From Protula sp. h YS-2021 (taxonomy: Eukaryota; Annelida; Polychaeta; Sabellida; Serpulidae): 64,000 bases of DNA. The notes below the pieces were generated by a model. That model made no database searches. It saw only the letters and a program-made list of their open reading frames with translations, and had not been told where the DNA came from. A program made the translations under genes and the position numbers. Numbering within the stretch: position 1 is the stretch's first letter; each line of letters opens with the position of its first letter. Of this stretch, positions 45,240 through 55,495 are shown in pieces. The stretch spans positions 87,503,720-87,567,719 of the forward strand of contig OX457027.1 in the NCBI GenBank assembly GCA_949752745.1. The letters are read 5' to 3'.

Positions 45240-45870
45240 CTCCAACTTTTGACGCATGTTACGGCAGGGCAGGCGTATGATGTCATTACGTAGACATCTT
45301 GTGTGCAGAATTTCTCAGTCGCTGAACATCGGAGAAAGTTCAAACTGGGGGATTTGGCTTCCTAGGTCCGAAAGATTGTCAGATCTTGTCGCTGGAAGAA
45401 CGAATGTGTAGGCATATGACGTCATCACAAAATGTGTGTATTCTTTGAAGAAAACATTTGTGCAAAATATTTCGATAACGGGAAATTCGTAACGATTTAA
45501 ATTTTACATCGATATTCTTTGGTCAGCTGGACAGCTTTATCAAGTTTTGACGTGTGTAGTTAAATCAAGGAAGGCGTATGACGTCATTACATTTAAATCT
45601 TGAAACTTTTAGGCCGTTGAAGATCGGAGAAAGCTCAACCTTCGTGGGAATATTGCTTGTCAGGTGCGACAGATTTTGCCCAATTTAGACCGGAGAGGAA
45701 CAAACGAAAGCGCCATATGACGTCCTTTGGTAAAAAGTTGTCCGTTAAGAAAAATGTCTCGATAGCGAAAGTCTGATCGGCTTCAAATTCGGTATTTATT
45801 CTTTGCGTAAGTCAAACGGTTTTTTGTTGTGCGTTAAAACTCGTATAAAATTAAAAAGGGCGTATCACGT
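45240..45870. repeat. Degenerate repeat of about 150 bp with (G)CGTATGACGTCAT motifs
   Basis: GGCGTATGATGTCATTACG (45272), GGCATATGACGTCATCAC (45412), GGCGTATGACGTCATTAC (45571), GCCATATGACGTCCT (45711) and GGCGTATCACG (45859) recur at roughly 140-160-bp spacing. Weaker similarity lies between, such as TCGGAGAAAG-TCAA. Confidence 0.65.
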
Positions 45871-45884
45871 TGCGTAAAATGTAG

Positions 45885-46190
45885 CGCCCACCTTCGAACT
45901 CAGGATTGAAAAGACTGCGGTAAAACTTATTTGTAACGACCACCTTCAGGACCCGGATAACGAAAGTAGAAACTAGTGACCACCTTCTAGATTCGGATAA
46001 AGATTACGTTAAACTCTGCCTGTCTTGACCACCTTCCAGAATAGCATAAAAGGTACGCACAGTACAACTGTTATAGTGACCAACTTCCAGACCCGGATAT
46101 AAAGCACACAGTAAAACCTGTTTGAGTAACCCCCTTCAAGACCCCCCCAAAAGACGTACAAAACCTGTTCGTAGTGATCACCATCCGGAG
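45885..46190. repeat. Degenerate repeat of about 55-65 bp (GACCACCTTC-AGACCCGGATA)
   Basis: ACCACCTTC is followed by a GGACCCGGAT-like part and GTAAAACCTGTT, about five times. The GTAAAACCTG part recalls the end of the MITE at 4009. Confidence 0.65.
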
Positions 46191-47188
46191 GAAATGATTA
46201 TCGCGGAATTGTGGGTTTTTTTTTGGAGAAGTGTGGGTTTAGTGGGGGTAACATTTGTAAATAGGTGGCATTGAAAGTGTATGACATAAACCTGTACTCT
46301 TGCTTGTTTTGTCTGAACTGGCCGCTCCAATTGGTCTCAGATTTTCAGGGGTTTTTTTATCGGTTCCAGTATCCTTTCTGAATAGAGCGTCTCGCATCCA
46401 TTTTCGACAGATTTTACCGAAGGGTGGCCAGGATGGAGAAGCTAAGTGAAATTGTTGCTACAATCGTATATTTACCTCACATTTGTGGACAAGCTTGAAA
46501 TGCCGCTACTTTCCATTTAGCAACAGAGTAATTGGATTAAGTGAACTCGGGAGGGGGAGAGGTGGGAACTGGCCGCCAAAGAAAGGAAAAAAAACACACA
46601 CACAGATACAAAAAAAAAAGTTTTCCGCGATTTCTTGTTGAAATACTCTCGCTATCGAAATAAAAGTCGCGAAATATTCTAATTTTGTTGCATGTATGTG
46701 TCGTTTTATTTATTTATTTATTTTTTCTGCACATAAAAAAGATTCAAAAGCGATTCTGATCAAAACTGCGGCATGTTTCCCACAGGGACAATATCATTCT
46801 CACAAAAATATGATTTCACATTGCAACAAAATTCAAGTTTTGCAAATTACCCGTGGATTTGGGAGAAAAGGAGAGCACCGTGAGAATTTGTGTAGAACCC
46901 TGTTCAGATCTGGATGAATCGATAAGCACTGCCCCAAGCATACTGCAGTATATGTCGACCAGGATTTCCAGTGCCAAAACATCAGTAATGTAGAAGATAA
47001 CCTCTGTTTATTGGCCAAAAAACACCGCATTTGCAACTTTATTTGTGGAATTTTTATATCAGAAAAGGCCAAATATTTATAATCTGGCCAATGAGTTTCT
47101 GTGTTCTGTTATTATCTATTATCATTTTAAAATATAAGTATATACTGTACCAAATTAGTTTAACCTAAACGTAAATGAGTAAAACATA
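46191..47188. other. Gene-free stretch
   Basis: A poly-A/(AC)n patch at about 46590-46620 and TTTA repeats near 46706-46726. No exon or RNA gene seen. Confidence 0.35.
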
Positions 47189-47493
47189 ATGGCATTGGAA
47201 AATGTCATGACGCCAATAAGTAAGTTAGAAATGTCACCTAAACGTCGCTGTGACATGGTTTGGTCCTATTTTTCCAAGGGAACGACATTATTCTTTTAAC
47301 TCCCGACATTTTGAAACGTTACCACGGCGTCGTTACGATGTTTTTGTGCGAACGTCGTTTCTGGGAAGTTTTTCATCTACAAAACGGCGCCGTTTTAGAT
47401 CGGCTAAATGGTGCTGAATTAGTTATGTTACAACGGCTTGGTAAACGCGTCATTCTGCCAACATCGCTTTTAAGCATTTTGTTCAAACAATAG
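47189..47493 (+). pseudogene. Unrecognised small ORF pair with a frame change
   Basis: An ATG at 47189 opens a 36-residue frame. From about 47260 a second frame is open for 77 residues to the TAG at 47491-47493, rich in L, V and R with balanced codon use. The two overlap near a run of T, C and G residues, as expected from a one-base slip in an older gene of about 100 codons. I recognise no family. Start of a cluster of short same-strand ORFs up to 48882. Confidence 0.3.
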
Positions 47494-47853
47494 TGTATTA
47501 GTGGAAATTAACACACTGTAATAACGAAGGATGGCGTGGTTTGAAGTCTTTTCACTGTACGGCATTTATTTGTTATAGATAAACCATGAAGAGGAGTGGA
47601 TTCGTGAAATACAATACATCGAGGGTGGCGTAGCCACCCCAACCCACTCCAATAGAGCGTGAAATATAATCACAACATAATACACTGCACTTGGATCAGA
47701 AAAAACGTTTTCAGTGATCATAATTTTAATTAATCGATTTAAAGTGCTTGCTTTTTCAAAATACAGCGTATGCCGTATGAGTAGTGTCAAATAGTCTCAT
47801 TACATAATACACATTTAAACTCGTTCAGTTCAATTATCTAACCAGTTTACAAC

Positions 47854-48055
47854 CATGGATAGCGTGGACGACATTTGTATAACCCAAAATATTCTACAGG
47901 ATGGTACTATTAATATAACATTAGCGGCGGAAGCTGTTATGAATCTTAGTTTTTTTTTATTTTCTGATCAGTATGACGAGGAATTGCTTCAAAATACTCA
48001 AAACTCTTGAAAAACAATTAGAAGAAAAATCGGATGAGGAGCAGTCGTTATTTTA
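47854..48055 (+). pseudogene. Unrecognised small ORF with frame change at a T run
   Basis: ATG at 47854 after TTTACAACC opens a frame of acidic and hydrophobic residues that reaches a run of eight or more T near 47950. It stops about 55 codons from the start. Beyond the T run the neighbouring frame is open with a charged K/E-rich end to a TAA at 48053-48055. This looks like one short gene with a slip at the T run. No homologue recognised. Confidence 0.3.
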
Positions 48056-48302
48056 ATTAGGCGGTGTATAACGCAGTGTATTAGTGAAAATTAATACACA
48101 CCACAAACAAAAGATTGCATAATCCGGAATGGTTTAAGTTCATATAATTTTGATGGGATCCACTGGTCTGTCTTCCCCTGTGTAGCTTCGCTCCCCCTGG
48201 GAGAAGTTACCCTGAGGGGCATGGGTTGGCAACACCGGTTTCCTCTACCTCGTGGACCTACCCCCTTTTCCCCACACACAAATACCGATTAACAAAATTC
48301 CG

Positions 48303-48581
48303 ATGATGATAACAGAATTACAATTGCTACTTCAGATACCTGATCCACATTTCAATGGGAACTTGGAAATGCCCAACAGGGATTTCCAAGACCTGCCTGC
48401 TAGTACATATTGGGCAATAATTGAGCTAGGGAGGGAGACAATGTTAGGTACGGCTAGACACACAGGTCATGGGAATTGCACATACCTGGCTGTAGTGTGG
48501 TGTATCCGACAAATGCAGGTCGCAAGAGCGCGTATTTACTATCTTGCTATGAATTTTACTGATAAGATATTACTTCATTGA
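48303..48581 (+). CDS. Unrecognised 92-residue ORF
   Basis: From ATG at 48303 or 48306 to TGA at 48579-48581. The composition looks protein-like, with tryptophans, cysteines and a C-terminal helix-like basic stretch. No signal peptide or known motif. The frame is open further upstream to 48252, but the part before the ATG is proline-rich and probably not coding. It could be a viral relic, a lineage-specific gene or chance. Confidence 0.3.
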   Translation: MMITELQLLLQIPDPHFNGNLEMPNRDFQDLPASTYWAIIELGRETMLGTARHTGHGNCTYLAVVWCIRQMQVARARIYYLAMNFTDKILLH

Positions 48582-48651
48582 CTGATATGTTAAAATAATA
48601 GTAGACAATGGTAAAACCTTTAAAAAATTTCAGTGTTGTTAATTTATAAAA

Positions 48652-48882
48652 ATGGAGTGTTTTGTGGCCAATAAATACCGATTGACTTTTACAAAAAATT
48701 TTCTCCTAAAACTACTAGCAACGGATTGTTTTTCTGTTTCCTCGCTACAATATATGGAAGCTGATAAAAGGGCTGATTTAAATACCGTTTGTAATAAATT
48801 ATCGTTGCGCATTTTCATATTTTTTATTAATCCCGCACTTGGCACAGGCCGGAGGGTGGGGGCGGGGTTTGGGCTCTTGTAA
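48652..48882 (+). CDS. Unrecognised 76-residue ORF
   Basis: ATG at 48652 in an AAAA-ATGG context opens a frame with a hydrophobic middle. It runs into G-rich sequence before its TAA at 48880-48882. No motif recognised. The last 15 residues are low complexity. Confidence 0.25.
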   Translation: MECFVANKYRLTFTKNFLLKLLATDCFSVSSLQYMEADKRADLNTVCNKLSLRIFIFFINPALGTGRRVGAGFGLL

Positions 48883-51059
48883 TACTGCGAGTCTGTCCCC
48901 TAATAACACTAATAACTTCGTTCACGTCACATCTCAGTAAGTATTCCGTTTTTTTCTTACATAAAGACAGACCATATATTGGAGCTGTGGGACATGCGGT
49001 TGTTTTCAGTTTCTTCTTTAAAATTGACAAATTTAAAAAAAAAATGCCATTAGAGCTATGAAGTTGGATATTTGACACGCATCATGTCTCGGGGAAATAC
49101 TCCTACAGCTGAAATTCTATGACCAGGCTGACAGTGGACTCCAACTAGGTGCACGGGTCTACCCGGGTCTCAATACTACAATTTGAGAATATATAACACT
49201 TGGTAAGCCCGAGACTTGCAAAAAGGATATTGGAGTTGTACGAGGCCAGTGTTTGATCTGAAGTTGTGCACCTCACTTTTTGTTTCACCTTTGCTTTCAT
49301 TTTCATGATAGAAACGCAAAGCTAAAGGAAGTGATTTCTTATTATAAAAAGCAATGCGTAAATGCTGCAGCAACATCTGCACAAGCATGTGCCAACAGCC
49401 ACATTGTGCAGCACATAAATTATGTGTGTGTTATTTGCACATGAGAAACACATCGGCATAGTGACATGCTTGTGTTGGTTTTGTAGTTAAGAAAAGGAGA
49501 CTGTGAATAGAAGAAAACATTCATCTTTGGACAGGAACGATTGTTAAGATACCAGGCAGTTTACCTTAAAGAATCACAATACTACAGGCGTTTATTAAAC
49601 TTAATCGCACAATTGTTATAAAAGTCAAGGAAATGTACATGCTTGCAGAGAATATTGAAAGTAACGAAAAAAGCTCAATTTATAATTTAAAAAAATCTTT
49701 TATGTTAAAAAAACTCAAATATATCACATCGTAGGTGAAATTTACAAACGAACGATGAAACTGCTTTTCCAGTTATTCTGCGCAATGATTAATCGGGAAA
49801 GAATTAAAAGTGTATCTACACACGCATCCATACAATATCGCAACCCAACTTTGCGGGTGCAATACCATTGTCAATAAATCATATCTGACATTGCTGGTTC
49901 CGAGAATCCGAAATCAGTACAATCAATAATACTCCATGGATCCAATGGCCCATAGCAAAATGTAATTGGAAACTTCTCAGATTGAGCTTCAAGTGTATTT
50001 TCGTTCTAACCGTTCAAGTTAATAACCGTTAAATTATAACTCGGTTTAATTTGTTTGTCCCCATGTAACTTTTGTTGTCGCCCAGTTGACTTTTATTTGT
50101 CGCCCAGTTGATCGCATTTTCGTCGCCCAGTTGACCCCAGAGTTGCCTCCTACTTGACTTTTGTGTCGCCCAGTTGACTGTCTCTCAGCTAACTTGTCGC
50201 CTAGTTGACCATTTACCTGGGCAGCAGGTTACAAAAGGGTCAGTGCCGGTTGTTGCAACTACTTTGGTGCTGCTTGCAAACAAAGTATTAATGTTACTCG
50301 TCGTGCAAGTTGTATTTAAATTCTCCCCCAAGTGACTGTTTCCTCATTTCTTAATTGAGAATCTGATAGAAAAAAATCACTGATAACTCAAAGTGTTTCC
50401 AAGACGTCTTGCTCCTGTGTGGAGACACTTTGAAAGAAACATTTCAAATAGCAAAAATCAAGAAGGAATCTGTATAACTGAACTTGCGGACAGAGTGTCC
50501 TCACAATTGAATTTGCAGATTGTATAGATATCATCAGATGTAAATGTACTTAGAAATGTCTCATAAGACAGCTTTATGACATTGTCAATAAATGATATCT
50601 TATTTATTTTGCATTTTACTGGATTTTATAAAAGGCAAACGACATGCACACTATATCATTACAGATTCTACAGATTTACTGAAAACGGGATAGCAATGAA
50701 TTACTTTGTCGAAGTTGCCACTGATCATCGAAAATACATAGCGGTTGTGCGTTGTTGTCCAACTGTTAACCTCTCTTCAGAGGCCAGCTGTTTTATAACA
50801 ACGAGCCGTTGTGTACACAAAATTTTGCGAGAGGCAAATCACAAGACTGCGTTCCAAACAACATGGCTTCCAAAGGTTTGACAGTTGTGAATTTTATGAA
50901 GTTTAACAATGTGTAGCAGGCTATTGATGTTAAGTTTGATTAAATTCTTTGTGGAGTAAAACGTGTCCTATTTTTCTTCTTTCGAAGCAGTCCTTAAGAT
51001 GACCCAAAGCGATCGTTATACATGCGCTACGAGTGTACAGGTTGCACCAAAGAACCCAT
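48883..51059. other. Gene-free stretch
   Basis: No exon recognised. Apart from the GTCGCCCAGTTGAC repeat at 50058-50211, I see only AT-rich unique sequence. Confidence 0.35.
50058..50211. repeat. Short tandem motif TGTCGCCCAGTTGAC, five copies
   Basis: Copies at about 50076, 50099, 50121, 50164 and 50195 with variable spacers of 8-28 bp and few mismatches. Confidence 0.85.
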
Positions 51060-51421
51060 AAGCCAAATCACACTTTGGGTGTTTTGAATAAAATGCTCAA
51101 GAATTTTGAATTTCGACTGCGTGGGAACCGGGTAAAGAATTGAAAGAAATGATAGAAAAATATGGAAGAAATATCGCAAAAACAGCTCATACTCGGAACA
51201 TAAAAGAAAATGAAACTTGAAACCATTTGTTAAAACTTTTAATGAGTTTTTAAAATATCAAACGGGTTGTTAGAAACCCGATTGCTCTTTGGTGCAAGAG
51301 AAATTTGACATTTAGGCGAAATCTCTCTATCATTTCTTTCATTTTTTACCCGGTTATTTTATTCGAAGCGCAGGAATTTTCGCGCATTTTTATTGGGAAC
51401 ACCCAAAGTGTGATTTGGCTT
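51060..51421. mobile_element. MITE unit 1 of a head-to-head foldback
   Basis: Begins AAGCCAAATCACACTTTGGG and ends with the near complement CCCAAAGTGTGATTTGGCTT, so the unit has its own TIR, which extends weakly inward for about 100 bp. It is repeated in reverse by the next unit. No ORF. Confidence 0.8.
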
Positions 51422-51424
51422 ATA

Positions 51425-51760
51425 CAAACCACACTTTGGGCGTTCCCAATAAAAATGCGCAAAAATTCTGCGTTTCGAAATAAAATAACCGGGTAAAAGT
51501 GAGAGAAATGATAAAGAGATTTCGCCTAATTGTCAAATTTTTCTTGCACCAAAGAGCAATCTGGTTTTAACAACCCGCTATTTTAAAAATTTAATTATTA
51601 AAAGTTTAAACAAATAGTTTCAAATTTCAGTATTTTATGTTCCGAGTATGATTTGTTTCACAATATTTCTTATATATTTTTCTATCATTCTTTTCCCTCT
51701 CAGTCGAAATTCAAAATTCTTGCGCATTTTATTCGAAACACCCAGAGTGTGATTTGGTTT
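51425..51760. mobile_element. MITE unit 2 of a head-to-head foldback
   Basis: Reverse complement of unit 1 over nearly its whole length, beginning ACCACACTTTGGGCG and ending CCCAGAGTGTGATTTGGTTT. The two units meet at about 51422 with a 3-bp gap. It has diverged more than unit 1 at the outer end. Confidence 0.8.
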
Positions 51761-51979
51761 ATACCTCTCGAAGAGCGACCTAGTCGTCTACGAGTATCAA
51801 GATCGGGCCATCAAACGCTCTTCAAATTGTCATCACGCGCCACGAATGCATACAAGTTCAATTTCATACCCAACACGTTCAGAGACTGAGACAGCCCACA
51901 GCCAGACCTCGTAAATCGTTCTGGGTGCATCAGAGCCAGTTGAGAGCTTCGTCTCCGTTATTAATCCTTCAGATAAAAT

Positions 51980-52875
51980 AGATTGCGCTGCGCGGTGGGT
52001 CAGTACTCTCGGATGTTCCTACTAACCCAAACAAGACAAGAAGACAAACTCTTCCCTACACTTAGCTCCGATTCATCTCTGACTTAGATAACTCCATAAA
52101 TCTCGTTGTCAGAGCTACGAAGCCTTACATCGTTCCGCCAATAAGGGTAAACTTCTTATGTTCTGAGGCGACATTCCTGCATTGCATTCCCTATTATTCA
52201 AACAATTCATGCACAACATACACCCTTTTGTAAACCGGCACAATGTTTAATGGACTGTATATCTTTGATTTCTTCATTAAAACGCAGAGGAGTTACCTTC
52301 CGCACTCAAATTTTTGTTGACGTTCCGGCCTTTACATGTCATGTGATCAAATGTCAAGTGTCCTAAAATTTAAATAGAGGAGTAATAGTAAAATGTATAC
52401 TCAAATAATTAATAGATGCAGGATCAGACATAAAATTATTCTGTAAACCCACAGTTTTTAAGCCCCAACCCTTCGGATTAGGGCCTATAGGTTTGGGTAT
52501 CCGTCCGTCTGTCCGTCATCGCTTTATGCCTCTATGAATTTAGGGGCGGTTGGGAAAGTTTTTGAAAATTTACTGTCATATTTACACGTGCTCCCTGTAT
52601 GTAAACAAATGTAACAAATGTCATTTATTGCGCGTGACCTTTTCTTTTAAAGAAAACGTGACACAGAAGTTGTTTATCATTTCCGTTGTACCTTGAAGGC
52701 TTTTAGCAAATACCTGTAAACACTTGTGGGTCGTTGAATCTTACACGAAGTCGCCCCAGAGTTGCCCCAAAGCGAGCGCAGCTGACTTGCATACCGTTAT
52801 ATGGCGAAGAATTGAAGCGGTACGTGGTAATCCTGTAGTGTGCCGTTTCTTGGAGTTATTCATGGGCTGTCACTA
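51980..52875. repeat. Dispersed repeat family, copy 2
   Basis: Homologous to 33947-34975 in the same order, without the 340-bp MITE. It contains an extra segment at about 52466-52560 with GGTTTGGGTATCCG and TCCGTCTGTCCG. Confidence 0.7.
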
Positions 52876-55495
52876 TTGCATTATGTGCATTATTTGTGGT
52901 AAAAGTTCGAACGATTGACGTAGTTACAATAAATTTATCTGTCACGGGTATTCGTGGCTCTCAGTCAGCTGTTCCTTAAATAACTTCGTATGTTTCTCAG
53001 TCATAAGTTAAGGTACTTCCTTTCAACGAATTATTAACCACATTAGCGACTCGCGTCTTGAAGCTACGGTATTCGGTGTGACAAAAAGGAGGCGCTTCTT
53101 GGAGCCATGTTCGAACACTATTTGCCAGTCATGAGTGTACCAGTTAGATACACTAGATGCGCTCATCCGTGTATTAAAAATCTTCATTGACGGCTTGTCG
53201 CCCCCGGTATTTTATTCTTCAACGTTTACATGTTGATTGTCAATATACTGCGTTGCTTTTTGATGACCCTATAACCCTTTCCAATAAATGCACCTTTCTT
53301 TGTTTTCTCCCTCCATACTGGATGATTTTCTTCCCAGGCGCAAAGATCGGCATTCGGTTGATGCCTTTGTCACCAACATGCTGTGAAATGTCTACGAGGT
53401 TCGTAGGCTGCACAATTACTGATACAAATTTGCAGTTCGTTCCCCGTCTGTAAGGGATTTTTAATATTGGACCCTTAATGAGCGCATGGTGGCCATCAAT
53501 CATAATGACCACCGGTCAAGTGGCCAACGGTGAAACTGACCACCGGACAACTGACCACCGGTGAAATCAAATGAACATTTCTTATTCCATGAATTTGAAC
53601 CGGGTGAGTTCGTGTTGGCAAAACAACAGGCTGCATATGTGTGTATTATAAATGTGAAAATAAATAGATTTAAGCCCCGTTGTATGACATGTGTGTTTCA
53701 CTGTTGTTTGCGACGTGATAACCCACAGTAACTGATAATATAATCAGTTAACACTTCAGACACTGAAATAAGTGTTAGCGCGAAAGTTGCTCAGATTCAT
53801 GCCCTGAATATTTTGATACACGTGGAACACGTAGTTGAGAACTTTTTAAAACTTATCATTTTCTTAGTGTCTGCTCCACAGACCGTATACATGGTTTGCT
53901 TACTAGCGGCCTGTTTACATGTAGAAATAGTTTGTTTTACCCAGTGAAACACAGGGCTGGTAAAAATTTTTCAAATTTCATGAAATTTTGAAAAATAATT
54001 CAAGTGACAGATCAAATAATCTTTACAATATCTTCACAACATCGGGCCACTTTAACAAAATGCAAGTTTGTGATTCTTTTTGTTCGCACATACGGTAATT
54101 TTAATGTATCTATACAGAAAGTTTTTTCACGGGGGGGGGGGTGGTACTATATTAGTGGACAGTGATTCAGTTTGTGGATGGGCAGGTGTTTATTTGAAAA
54201 TCTGGTCGCCAGACTTCGAATACGAAACAGTAAAACGTGTCTCGACTTTCGGTCAAAAGTTATTTTCATAATATAACTGAGAGGCATGTGAAACACAGCT
54301 ATGTAACAAACGTCAAGTTTCCTTGTTTGTTATCGTACACATTCATTGTTTTGAAAAAAGAAATCTCACAACCAAAATGACGTTTAAAAATGTAATTGAA
54401 CTTTATTATCTCTTCAGTCAGTAACTTGTAATGTAGTCGATTACAGTCATTTATAAAACCGCTTCACAGAAATAGATGCCAATGAAATAGAGCTTTTTTC
54501 GCTTCATAGAAATAGATGCAAATAAAATAGAGCTTTTTTCGCAGCATAGAAATAGATGCCAATGAAATACAGCTTTCAATGATATTATTTTGTCTCGCCC
54601 TGGAGTTTGAACAAAAGATGACTCTGGATCAAAATCACAACAAAAGACACTGCTTGCCATGTGACGAAACAAATCCAGACTTGATGTCTGTGTTAGGGGC
54701 TAGAATCGACTTACTCAGATCTCAACAGTTCCTTAAATACACATTATTTTTTATATGCCTGTTTGAAGATCGCGAAACTGGACATCGCAAAGAACCGCTT
54801 TAAGTAACACACACCCTTGACGTACTCGCAAATCCTCCAGGTCTTTTATGGAGTAGGAGGGGGCGGGGGATAAACCAGGCAACACAGTATCAAATCATAT
54901 GTATTGAGAAGGGGTGGGCCTTTGAAAACGAGTTTTATCCGTGTTGACGTTTATCCGCCTTTAAACATGTTGACGTTTTGACAGTCGAAGTTCTGTCCAA
55001 ATACCATTTAATATATTTTTGCTTGTTATACATACATCTTATTGGAGAATCTTTAAAAGGATATCCTGTTATCTTTTTAACAATTCATAACGTCGAGCAA
55101 TTGTATCACGGGAATAGCTTTCGAGAAGATTTTATTCTTAATTTTTAATAAAGAAATGTCGCAACCTGGCTTGTGTTTTTGAGAATGTTTTTCAATGTGT
55201 CGGCTGGTCAGTGTCCCTGGGCATTGTTTTTGGAAATTTTAGATTATTTTCCTATCGTCTGTTTATTCATTAAGCGCCATGACTTTCAGCAAAACTTGTG
55301 GATTATCTTCCGAGTAAAACGCCGATAAATTTTGTATTTGGACCAGAAACATTAAGAAAATTGACAATTATAAAATGAATGTAATTCTGTAGACTGTTTT
55401 TATTTGATGCTAGTACGACTATTTGTCTTCCGTTTTTGGAGGGGGAAAAATGAGATTTTCTCTTGATTTTCTTCACAGCTTTTGGTGCGGGAGAT
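52876..55495. other. Region upstream of ARL2BP
   Basis: No exon recognised apart from a possible acceptor CTTCACAG at 55480 just before the ARL2BP start. Palindromic GACCACCGGT motifs at about 53507-53562, a G run at 54132-54141 and the 40-bp repeat below are the only structures. Confidence 0.35.
54461..54577. repeat. 40-bp tandem repeat, 3 copies
   Basis: CATAGAAATAGATGC then AATAAAATAGAGCTTTTTTCGC recurs exactly every 40 bp from 54461, 54501 and 54541 with a few changes in each copy. Confidence 0.95.
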
